Below, piece after piece: positions 10,701-17,691 of a stretch of DNA of 64,000 bases (the first letter of the stretch is position 1; each line of letters starts with the position of its first letter). Origin of the DNA: an uncultured Campylobacter sp. Lineage in GTDB: Bacteria; Campylobacterota; Campylobacteria; Campylobacterales; Campylobacteraceae. The notes under the pieces are model-generated. The model was not told where the DNA came from, made no database searches, and worked only from the letters and a program-made list of their open reading frames with translations. The position numbers were made by a program, and so were the translations under genes. The stretch lies in the NCBI RefSeq assembly GCF_938039205.1, contig NZ_CALHVM010000005.1:6601-70600 (forward strand), given 5' to 3'.

Positions 10701-11880
10701 CATCTTTAACGACCGGTTCGCCTGGACGCATAACTTTATAAATTCTTATCGCCGCAAGATCGTTTTCATCGTCGACGTTTTCGGTTTGACGTAGTAGTTT
10801 TAGCGTCTCGTTATCGGCGATAAATGAATTTATGATAGCGTCGTCCACGCCTGCTGCTAGGTCGTTTGCTATCTCGATACTCTCTTGATCAGCCAAAATT
10901 TTAACCAATTTATTTTCATCAAGCTGTGCAAGAGTATCATAAAGCACTTCACCGCTGTTTTTGTCAATAACCGGGTGAGCCAAAAACCTATTTACCAAAA
11001 TTTCAGTCGGATATTCGACAAATTTGACGCCGTCAGCGATGATCTTATCAGCCTTTTTCTTGGTTAGTCTTTTTCCGGCCTCGTGTAAAACATTGCCTTC
11101 TTCGTCTTTTATGTCGTATTCAACCCTGCCCTGATAATCATCTGGGTTAAATGGCGTCAAAAATTTATTATCTTTTATTGTTAAAGTTTGTATAGGATAA
11201 AATAACTTGATAATATCTTGTTTTTTATATCCAAGCGCCCTAAATAGGATAGTTACCGGCACTTTTCTGCGCTTGTTGATACGCACATAAAGTACATCTT
11301 TTGTGTCGTATTCAAAATATAGCCAGCTACCGCGGTCAGGAATGATTTGAGCCGTATAAATAAGCTTATTTACGACTGTCGGGCTTTCCTCTTCTTTAAA
11401 GATAACGCCGGGACTTCTGTGAAGCTGATTAACCACGACACGCTCGACGCCATTAATAATAAATGAAATTCTATCCGTCATCAAAGGAATTTCGCGAACG
11501 AAAATTTCCTGCTCTTTTATATCTTTTATACCGATCTTCTCGCCTGTTTTTTCATCTCTCTCGTGAACGATCAGCCTTATTTTCATTTTTAAATTTACAG
11601 AATAAGTAAGCCCGCGCTCCATGCACTCTCTGATCGTATATTTTGGTTTTCCGATTTCAGAGCTTACGTATTCCAAGCTTAAGCGGTTTTGCGGATCATG
11701 TATAGGAAATATTGATTTGAAAACTTTTTCTATACCGCTTTCGCCTTGATTTTTATCTACGTTTAAAAACTGGTCAAAACTCTTTTTTTGTAATTGTAGT
11801 AGGTTAGGAACATCGATCTCTTTGGCAACATTTGAAAAATCAACCCTAAGACGATTTCCTGAGTATAAACTATTTAGCAT
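7744..11880 (-). CDS. rpoB: DNA-directed RNA polymerase subunit beta
   Basis: The 1378-residue beta subunit starts [20 protein letters not shown]. The rifampicin-binding region near residue 525 reads [20 protein letters not shown] and then SALGEGG, so the Q, D, H, R and S positions usually changed in resistant mutants are wild type. The C-terminal segment [20 protein letters not shown] and [20 protein letters not shown] is typical. A ribosome binding site GAGG lies just upstream. The gene is the sixth protein gene of the tuf-to-rpoC block and is translationally coupled to rpoC. Confidence 0.98.
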   Translation of the reverse strand: [1378 protein letters not shown]

Positions 11881-11919
11881 ATTCTACCTCATGGTATAAG
11901 TTTGAAAGAAAGTAAATAA

Positions 11920-11972
11920 CCGCACGTCTGCGGCATCTTTGTAAAAATTAAATAAGGAGGCGTCGCCTCCTT
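11920..11972 (-). promoter_or_regulatory. two hairpins between rplL and rpoB
   Basis: The 109-bp spacer between rplL and rpoB holds two stems in the transcript. The first (11954-11972) is AAGGAGGCG / CGCCTCCTT with a 1-nt centre, followed by ATTTAATTTTT. The second (11920-11933) is CCGCA-N4-TGCGG. In other bacteria this junction carries a partial terminator or RNase III site that sets the ratio of L7/L12 to RNA polymerase. The same role here is inference from position and structure. Confidence 0.5.
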
Positions 11973-11989
11973 TGTAAAAATAAGTGAAA

Positions 11990-12367
11990 TTATTTAAGTT
12001 CGACTTTAGCGCCAGCTTCTTCAAGCTCTTTTTTAGCTGCTTCAGCCTCATCTTTGCTAACACCCTCTTTAATAACAGAAGGAGTTTGCTCAACTGCGTC
12101 TTTAGCCTCTTTAAGACCAAGACCTGTAAGAGCGCGAACAACTTTAATAACGTTGATTTTCTTGTCGCCGCCGTCAACTAGAACAACGTTAAATTCTGTT
12201 TTCTCTTCAGCTGCATCAGCTGCACCGCCTGCTGCTGCGCCGCCTGCTACCATTACTGGAGCAGCGCTTACGCCAAATTTCTCTTCAAATTCTTTTACTA
12301 GTTCGCTTAGCTCTAATACTGAAAGATTAGAGATAAATTCTAATACGTCCTCTTTGGTAATTGCCAT
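11990..12367 (-). CDS. rplL: 50S ribosomal protein L7/L12
   Basis: The 125-residue acidic protein has the three expected parts: an N-terminal dimerisation helix pair (to about residue 33), an Ala/Gly-rich hinge (MVAGGAAAGGAADAAEE) and a C-terminal domain ending KKELEEAGAKVELK. It forms the mobile ribosomal stalk that recruits and activates EF-Tu and EF-G. It follows rplJ by 16 bp, as expected for the L10-L7/L12 pair. Confidence 0.98.
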   Translation of the reverse strand: MAITKEDVLEFISNLSVLELSELVKEFEEKFGVSAAPVMVAGGAAAGGAADAAEEKTEFNVVLVDGGDKKINVIKVVRALTGLGLKEAKDAVEQTPSVIKEGVSKDEAEAAKKELEEAGAKVELK

Positions 12368-12383
12368 TTTTTATCCTTTTATA

Positions 12384-12860
12384 TTATGCTGATTTTTTTT
12401 CTTTAAGCGCATTTAGTCCAATAGTGAAATTTTGGATAGGCGCATTCCAAACTTGCAAAAGCATAGCAAGCAACTCATCACGGCTAGGCATCTTAGATAG
12501 AGCTTTAACCTTCTCAACGCTTGCAACTTCACCGTCAATATGAGCGGTTTTGATTTTGAATAGTTCGCTGTTAGTCTCTTCAAATTTAGCCGCAACCTTA
12601 GTAGCTGAAAGCTGATCGCCCCAGATAAAGATATTTGTATCTTTTAAGACCATACCAGACTTTTCAACGTTATTAAGAGCGATATTTGCAAGAGTATTTT
12701 TTACGATTTGAACTTTTACGTTTAAAACTCTAGCAGCATCTCTTAATGCTTCTAGTTTTTTAGTGCTAAGACCGCGATAATCGCAAACTATAATCGCTTC
12801 ATTTCCTTTAAATTCGGCTTCAAGTTTACTGATTATTTCAGATTTTTCGTTTCTCGTCAT
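12384..12860 (-). CDS. rplJ: 50S ribosomal protein L10
   Basis: The 158-residue protein begins MTRNEKSEIISKLEAEFKGN and carries the family stretch IIVCDYRGLSTKKLEALRDA, then VQIVKNTLANIAL. L10 anchors L7/L12 dimers to 23S rRNA. The preceding 107 bp can fold like an L10 leader, which would make the gene autoregulated by L10-L7/L12 binding. Confidence 0.98.
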   Translation of the reverse strand: MTRNEKSEIISKLEAEFKGNEAIIVCDYRGLSTKKLEALRDAARVLNVKVQIVKNTLANIALNNVEKSGMVLKDTNIFIWGDQLSATKVAAKFEETNSELFKIKTAHIDGEVASVEKVKALSKMPSRDELLAMLLQVWNAPIQNFTIGLNALKEKKSA

Positions 12861-12967
12861 CTAGTTTCTCTCCTTTCCGACTAGTGATTTCAAGCAGAGC
12901 GGCATAAAAGCACGATTAAGCAAAAGCCTCTGCTATCTCCAATCTAAGATAAAAATTATTAGCTAAA
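12861..12967 (-). promoter_or_regulatory. probable L10 leader RNA upstream of rplJ
   Basis: The gap between rplA and rplJ contains a stem GCAGAG (12928-12933 on the plus map) pairing with CTCTGC (12894-12899), enclosing a G-rich internal loop and a distal arm, just before the ribosome binding site GGAGAG. This position and shape match the L10 leader of other bacteria, where free L10-L7/L12 binds its own mRNA. I identified it from stem and context only; a covariance-model search would decide. Confidence 0.5.
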
Positions 12968-13672
12968 TTAGCGTAGATCCATAAGCTCTTGAGTCTCAAG
13001 TAAAACAGAAGGGCTCATAGTTAATGATAAAGCGGCACTCTTAATATATCTACCTTTTGCTGCCGCAGGTTTTTGTCTATTTACCGCTTTGATAAGAGTT
13101 GAAATGTTATCGTTTAATTGCTCTTTTGAAAAGCTAACTTTACCAAGGCCAGCGTGTATATTTCCTTGCTTATCTACGCGAAAATTAACTTGACCGCTTT
13201 TTGCGTTATTAACCGCTTGAGCCACATCCATGGTAACAGTGCCTGTTTTTGGGTTTGGCATAAGACCTTTTGGTCCTAAAATTCGTCCTACTTTACCGAC
13301 TAAGCCCATCAAATTTGGAGTAGCAATAAGAACGTCGAAATTCATAATTCCTTTTTGGATATCCTCAACAAGCTCGTCGCTACCAACTATATCAGCACCG
13401 GCGGCTTTTGCTTCATCGGCTTTTGCATCTTTTGCTATAACGGCTACGCGAACGGTTTTGCCAGTTCCTGCAGGAAGCACTACCGAGCCTCTAACCATTT
13501 GATCGGCATGTCTTGGATCGACGTTGAGTTTTAGCGCAATTTCGACTGTTTCGTCAAATTTGGCGCTTTTTAGTAATTTTACAGTATCGATAGCATCTGC
13601 TAAAGAGTAGGTTTTAGTAGTATCAACTTTTTCAAGTAGCTTACCAAATCTTTTTGTAGTTTTTTTTGACAT
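12968..13672 (-). CDS. rplA: 50S ribosomal protein L1
   Basis: The 234-residue protein shows LKLNVDPRHADQMVRGSVVL, GRILGPKGLMPNPKTGTVT and VNFRVDKQGNIHAGLGKVSF, all typical of L1. It binds 23S rRNA in the L1 stalk and helps release tRNA from the E site. In many bacteria it represses its own operon by binding the leader mRNA. It follows rplK with a 120-bp spacer that holds a hairpin. Confidence 0.98.
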   Translation of the reverse strand: MSKKTTKRFGKLLEKVDTTKTYSLADAIDTVKLLKSAKFDETVEIALKLNVDPRHADQMVRGSVVLPAGTGKTVRVAVIAKDAKADEAKAAGADIVGSDELVEDIQKGIMNFDVLIATPNLMGLVGKVGRILGPKGLMPNPKTGTVTMDVAQAVNNAKSGQVNFRVDKQGNIHAGLGKVSFSKEQLNDNISTLIKAVNRQKPAAAKGRYIKSAALSLTMSPSVLLETQELMDLR

Positions 13673-13725
13673 TAATTTCTCCGCATTTTTAAATTTTATG
13701 CTTCCACATTGTCAAATTTAAAATA

Positions 13726-13750
13726 CACGCGCTATAAATATTAACGCGTG
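13726..13750 (-). promoter_or_regulatory. hairpin between rplK and rplA
   Basis: A 6-bp stem, CACGCG / CGCGTG, with a 13-nt A/T loop lies in the 120-bp spacer in front of rplA. It is GC-rich within an AT-rich spacer. It could serve as a processing site, a partial attenuator or an L1-binding mimic; the sequence alone does not separate these. Confidence 0.35.
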
Positions 13751-13792
13751 CGCATAAACTTAACTTTATAAAATCCTTATGTGGTAAAAGGA

Positions 13793-14218
13793 TTAATCTA
13801 CTACCGTAATTCCTATTGAGCGAGCAGAACCAGCAATAATTTTAGCTGCTTGCTCTCTATCTTTAGTATTTAAGTCGGCAATTTTTTTCTCTACTATTTC
13901 AAGTACCTGAGCTTTTGTAAGCTTAGCTACCTTATTTTTTAACGGATTATCCGAACCTTTTTCTATGCCTGCAGCTTTTTTAATCAAATCCGTAGCAGGC
14001 GGCTGTTTAGTGATAAATGTAAAGCTTCTATCAGCATAAACGGTAATAACAACTGGAACCCTAAAGCCAGCCATATCTTTTGTTCTTTCATTGAATGCTT
14101 TACAAAATTCCATAATATTAACGCCTTGCTGACCAAGAGCCGGGCCTACCGGAGGACTTGGATTTGCTTTTGCAGCAGCAATGTGTAATTTAATTTCGCC
14201 TATAACTTTTTTAGCCAT
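13793..14218 (-). CDS. rplK: 50S ribosomal protein L11
   Basis: The 141-residue protein has the expected PSPPVGPALGQQGVNIMEFC (thiostrepton/ppGpp-response region) and ends AAKIIAGSARSIGITVVD. L11 binds the GTPase-associated centre of 23S rRNA and is needed for RelA-type sensing of uncharged tRNA. It follows nusG by 10 bp. Confidence 0.98.
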   Translation of the reverse strand: MAKKVIGEIKLHIAAAKANPSPPVGPALGQQGVNIMEFCKAFNERTKDMAGFRVPVVITVYADRSFTFITKQPPATDLIKKAAGIEKGSDNPLKNKVAKLTKAQVLEIVEKKIADLNTKDREQAAKIIAGSARSIGITVVD

Positions 14219-14228
14219 AAACTTCTCC

Positions 14229-14759
14229 TTATACTATCTTCTCGACTTGTGAATATAAAATTTCAACTGGGGTGCTTCTGCCAAATATTGAAACATTTAG
14301 CCTTAGCTTTCCGTGTATCATATCGTACTCTTCTACTATACCAGTAAAATTCGCGAAAGGCCCTTCCGTAATACGAACATTTTCTCCGTTATCAAAGAAA
14401 ATTTTTGGTTTAGGAGCAGCTCGCTTTTGGACTTTTTCTAAAATTAAATTTATATCTTTTTCGCTTAGTGGCGTAGGTTTTTTCGCCTCGCCTATAAATC
14501 TACCAACTTTAGGAAGAGACTGAATCTTGTGCCAAAGAGCCGTATCCAAATCAAGATATGCAAAAGCATATCCAGGATAAAGACTTCTTTCATTTATTTT
14601 TTTCTTGCCGTTTTTGATTTCTATTACATCTTCAGTAGGAACTATAATCTCTTTTAGTTGTTCTTCAATGTGATTATCTCTAACCAAATTTTCAATAGCT
14701 CTCTTTACGCTCATTTCGCTACCGGCGTAAGTTTGAATCGCATACCATTTATGTGCCAT
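14229..14759 (-). CDS. nusG: transcription termination/antitermination factor NusG
   Basis: The 176-residue protein starts MAHKWYAIQTYAGSE, the NGN domain that binds the RNA polymerase clamp, and ends with a KOW domain (NVRITEGPFANFTGIVEEYD, about residues 125-145). It stimulates elongation and links polymerase to Rho or to the leading ribosome. It lies between secE and rplK as in most bacteria. Confidence 0.97.
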   Translation of the reverse strand: MAHKWYAIQTYAGSEMSVKRAIENLVRDNHIEEQLKEIIVPTEDVIEIKNGKKKINERSLYPGYAFAYLDLDTALWHKIQSLPKVGRFIGEAKKPTPLSEKDINLILEKVQKRAAPKPKIFFDNGENVRITEGPFANFTGIVEEYDMIHGKLRLNVSIFGRSTPVEILYSQVEKIV

Positions 14760-14768
14760 GATTCAACC

Positions 14769-14948
14769 TTAAATCAGCTTTGAAAGAGAGAAAGACATAA
14801 TTGCATCAACAAGAGCTAAAAAAAGTGAAACAATAGCTACTACAGCAAAAACTGTTATAAAAGCATTTCTTATTTGCTCTTTGAGTGGAAAAATTACCTT
14901 TCCAATCTCAGCGCGCGAAAGCTTTATATAATTTATTATTTTTTCCAT
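14769..14948 (-). CDS. secE: preprotein translocase subunit SecE
   Basis: The 59-residue protein MEKIINYIKLSRAEIGKVIF contains the conserved amphipathic helix (KVIFPLKEQ) and one membrane helix (FITVFAVVAIVSLFLALVDA). SecE clamps SecY in the translocon. I start at the second methionine (14948), because an earlier in-frame methionine would place coding sequence inside the tRNA-Trp gene. It precedes nusG by 9 bp. Confidence 0.95.
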   Translation of the reverse strand: MEKIINYIKLSRAEIGKVIFPLKEQIRNAFITVFAVVAIVSLFLALVDAIMSFSLSKLI

Positions 14949-14962
14949 TTTTAACCTTCTGA

Positions 14963-15038
14963 TGGCAGGGCAAGAGGGATTCGAACCCCCAACCATTGGA
15001 TTTGGAATCCAGCGCTCTACCGTTGGAGCTATTGCCCT
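14963..15038 (-). tRNA. trnW: tRNA-Trp (CCA)
   Basis: The reverse strand folds into a full cloverleaf beginning AGGGCAATAGCTCCAACGG, with anticodon loop TTCCAAA (CCA), T-arm GGGGGTTCGAATCCC and an encoded 3' CCA. It sits between rpmG and secE, the usual Campylobacter position. Confidence 0.97.
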
Positions 15039-15046
15039 AAAAAGCC

Positions 15047-15217
15047 TTAGCTCTTTAACTTAACTTCTTTATGAACAGTATGTTTTTTTAGTCTTGGGCA
15101 ATATTTTTTTAGTTCTAATTTTTCAGTCGTTGTCTTGCTATTTTTCACTGTGGTGTAATTTATATCACCTGATTCAGAACATTTAAGACCAACTTTTATT
15201 CTATTACCTTTTGCCAT
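15047..15217 (-). CDS. rpmG: 50S ribosomal protein L33
   Basis: This 56-residue gene encodes MAKGNRIKVGLKCSESGDIN followed by YTTVKNSKTTTEKLELKKYC and PRLKKHTVHKEVKLKS, a clear L33. Only two cysteines remain (C13 and C40) of the four that make a zinc ribbon in the C+ type, so this copy probably works without zinc. It lies between tuf and tRNA-Trp in the same transcript. Confidence 0.96.
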   Translation of the reverse strand: MAKGNRIKVGLKCSESGDINYTTVKNSKTTTEKLELKKYCPRLKKHTVHKEVKLKS

Positions 15218-15270
15218 AAATTCCCTTCAAAAAAGCGGAGAACAATCTCCGCTAAAAATTATAAATTAGT

Positions 15271-16470
15271 TTATGCTAGAATCTTAGAAACAACGCCTGA
15301 ACCAACAGTTCTACCACCTTCGCGGATCGCAAAGCGAGTTCCCTCTTCAAGAGCAACTGGCGCAATAAGCTCAACAGTTATCTTTAGGTTATCACCAGGC
15401 ATAACCATCTCTGTTCCTTCTGGAAGAGTGATAGAACCTGTAACATCAGTCGTTCTTACATAGAACTGCGGTCTATAGTTGTTAAAGAATGGGGTATGGC
15501 GTCCACCTTCTTCTTTTGTTAAAATATAAACTTCGCCCTCAAATTTAGTGTGAGGAGTAATTGATTTAGGTTTGCAAAGAACCATACCGCGCTCAACATC
15601 TTCTTTTTTTGTGCCTCTTAGAAGAACACCTACATTGTCGCCTGCCTCGCCTTGATCCATCTCTTTTCTAAACATTTCGACGCCGGTAACAGTAGTAGTT
15701 TGAGTTGGTCTAATACCTACGATTTCGATGGTATCGCCGACTTTTACCACGCCTTTTTCAATTCTACCGGTAACAACTGTACCGCGACCAGAAATAGAGA
15801 AAACATCCTCGATAGGCATCAAGAAATCTTTATCTGTTGCGCGTACTGGAGTTGGAATATACTCATCAACTCTAGCCATAAGTTCAAGAACCTTTGCAGA
15901 CCATTCGCCATCTGTTCCAGCTTTAGCCTCGTTAAGAGCTTGTAGGGCTGAACCTGCTACGATTGGAGTATCGTCACCAGGGAAATCGTACTCGTTTAGA
16001 AGCTCGCGAATTTCCATCTCAACTAGCTCAAGAAGCTCAGCATCGTCAACCATATCGGCTTTGTTCATGAAAACAACGATGTATGGAACGCCTACTTGGC
16101 GAGAAAGCAAGATGTGCTCTCTAGTTTGAGGCATTGGACCGTCAGCGGCAGAAACAACTAGGATAGCACCATCCATTTGAGCCGCACCGGTAATCATGTT
16201 TTTAACATAGTCGGCGTGGCCTGGGCAGTCAACGTGCGCATAGTGGCGATTTTCAGTCTCGTACTCGATGTGAGAAGTAGCGATGGTAATACCGCGCTCT
16301 TTTTCCTCTGGAGCGTTGTCGATATTATCATAGTCTTTTAACTCAGCAAGACCTTTTCTTGAAAGAACAGCAGAAATTGCAGCTGTCAAAGTTGTTTTAC
16401 CATGGTCAACGTGACCGATAGTACCAATGTTTACGTGTGGCTTGTTACGTGAAAATTTTTCTTTTGCCAT
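15271..16470 (-). CDS. tuf: elongation factor Tu
   Basis: The 399-residue GTPase delivers aminoacyl-tRNA to the ribosome. G motifs are intact: GHVDHGKTT (residues 19-26), DCPGHADY (about 81-88) and NKADM (about 136-140). The C-terminal barrel ends FAIREGGRTVGSGVVSKILA. It is placed between a tRNA cluster and rpmG, a typical Campylobacterota arrangement in which tRNAs and tuf share one transcript. Confidence 0.98.
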   Translation of the reverse strand: MAKEKFSRNKPHVNIGTIGHVDHGKTTLTAAISAVLSRKGLAELKDYDNIDNAPEEKERGITIATSHIEYETENRHYAHVDCPGHADYVKNMITGAAQMDGAILVVSAADGPMPQTREHILLSRQVGVPYIVVFMNKADMVDDAELLELVEMEIRELLNEYDFPGDDTPIVAGSALQALNEAKAGTDGEWSAKVLELMARVDEYIPTPVRATDKDFLMPIEDVFSISGRGTVVTGRIEKGVVKVGDTIEIVGIRPTQTTTVTGVEMFRKEMDQGEAGDNVGVLLRGTKKEDVERGMVLCKPKSITPHTKFEGEVYILTKEEGGRHTPFFNNYRPQFYVRTTDVTGSITLPEGTEMVMPGDNLKITVELIAPVALEEGTRFAIREGGRTVGSGVVSKILA

Positions 16471-16533
16471 CTCTTCCTCCGTAATGATATTTGCAATTCA
16501 AGTTTATACTTAATTTTACTTCTCTAAAATCCG

Positions 16534-16608
<75 letters not shown>

Positions 16609-16740
16609 GTCAAACTCTTGGCATTAGAGAATTTTTGAAAAAGCATAAACAACTAAATGAAATTAAAAAGGTGTGCCGTAGAAAATGTATAAAATTTAAT
16701 ATTTTTATCATCTTACAGCTCCCAGTTTAGTTCCAAAATC

Positions 16741-16817
16741 TGGAGCGGGAAACGGGGCTCGAACCCGCGACCCTCAGCTTGGAAGGCTGATGCTCTAGCC
16801 AACTGAGCTACTCCCGC
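16741..16817 (-). tRNA. trnG: tRNA-Gly (TCC)
   Basis: The reverse strand starts GCGGGAGTAGCTCAGTTGGC; the anticodon loop is CTTCCAA (TCC) and the 3' CCA is encoded. It follows tRNA-Tyr by 8 bp. The 132 bp between it and tRNA-Thr(GGT) hold no gene that I can see. Confidence 0.97.
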
Positions 16818-16825
16818 GCGTAGCA

Positions 16826-16910
<85 letters not shown>

Positions 16911-16967
16911 CTATTTTAAAAAATAAATGCTTTGCAATGGTATTTCTGGTCAAACACTGTTATGAAA

Positions 16968-17043
16968 TGGAGCTGGTGAACGGACTTGAACCGCCGACCC
17001 ACTGCTTACAAGGCAGTAGCTCTACCAACTGAGCTACACCAGC
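16968..17043 (-). tRNA. trnT: tRNA-Thr (TGT)
   Basis: The reverse strand begins GCTGGTGTAGCTCAGTTGG; the anticodon loop is CTTGTAA (TGT), the T-arm GCGGTTCAAGTCCGT and the CCA is encoded. It is the first gene of the tRNA-tuf-rpoBC transcript, just behind a strong promoter. Confidence 0.97.
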
Positions 17044-17064
17044 ATCCTGATTTATGAAAGTTGG

Positions 17065-17093
17065 ATTATAGCCCAATTTCTTTTCAAAGTCAA
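17065..17093 (-). promoter_or_regulatory. strong sigma-70 promoter of the tRNA-tuf-rpoBC transcript
   Basis: Reading the minus strand, TTGACT (17093-17088) is followed after exactly 17 bp by a perfect TATAAT (17070-17065), about 22 bp upstream of the first tRNA. A canonical -35 box is unusual in Campylobacter, where promoters often lack one, and fits the very high expression of this block. Confidence 0.8.
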
Positions 17094-17160
17094 GCTTTTT
17101 TTAAAATTTTTGGAAATAAGGATAAAAAATTAGAATTTAGTCGCACATGCAAGCTAAATT

Positions 17161-17625
17161 TTAGCCCATTGGCTCCGGTGCCTCTTTAAAAAATAGGTCC
17201 GGCTTCTTTCTTAATCCTCGTTTTTTCGGCATAGTTACGTCTTTTTCTTCTGCAGTGGTTTTAGAATCAAGGGCGCCTTTATCGTCGTTATTTTCGCTTT
17301 TTACCATCCCGGCATATGCCTCTTTGTATCCTGCGGATTTTATTTTATTAATTAAAATTTTAATTTTTTCTCCACTTAGAGGCTGTGTTTTTATCGCGAT
17401 GGCACGGTATCTACCAAATTTACCGCTAACGACTTTTTCGACGCCCTCAAGGTCACCTACTTTTTTTTCGACGGCCACTCGCACGCTTTCTATTGCCTTT
17501 TCGCTTACGTCGTCGCCAAAAGCGCTCACAAAAATATGATATTCGTCGTTTGCAAACAGTGCGCTAAAAAACATCAAAACGACGACTATCGCTTTTTTCA
17601 CGAATTTCCTTATATTATTTATCAA
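17161..17625 (-). CDS. exported SPOR-like hypothetical protein
   Basis: The 154-residue protein has an N-terminal signal peptide (KKAIVVVLMFFSALFAND, cut after ALFA). The stretch from about residue 68 to 107 (KFGRYRAIAIKTQPLSGEKI then KILINKIKSAGYKEAYAG) resembles a SPOR/septal-type fold that binds denuded peptidoglycan, but no motif is decisive. The tail is basic and Pro-rich and ends KEAPEPMG. It appears to be a single gene after the Fe-S protein gene and before the tRNA cluster. Function unknown. Confidence 0.75.
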   Translation of the reverse strand: MINNIRKFVKKAIVVVLMFFSALFANDEYHIFVSAFGDDVSEKAIESVRVAVEKKVGDLEGVEKVVSGKFGRYRAIAIKTQPLSGEKIKILINKIKSAGYKEAYAGMVKSENNDDKGALDSKTTAEEKDVTMPKKRGLRKKPDLFFKEAPEPMG

Positions 17626-17691
17626 AATTTGGCGGCGCCCGACGACCGTCTCGTCATTATACTATAAAAAATATAAACTAAGCACCGAGCT

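Noticed and set aside
14557..14570. TATGC-AAAA-GCATA inverted repeat resembling the FDH operator
   Set aside because: The spacer is 4 bp, not 7, and it lies inside nusG.
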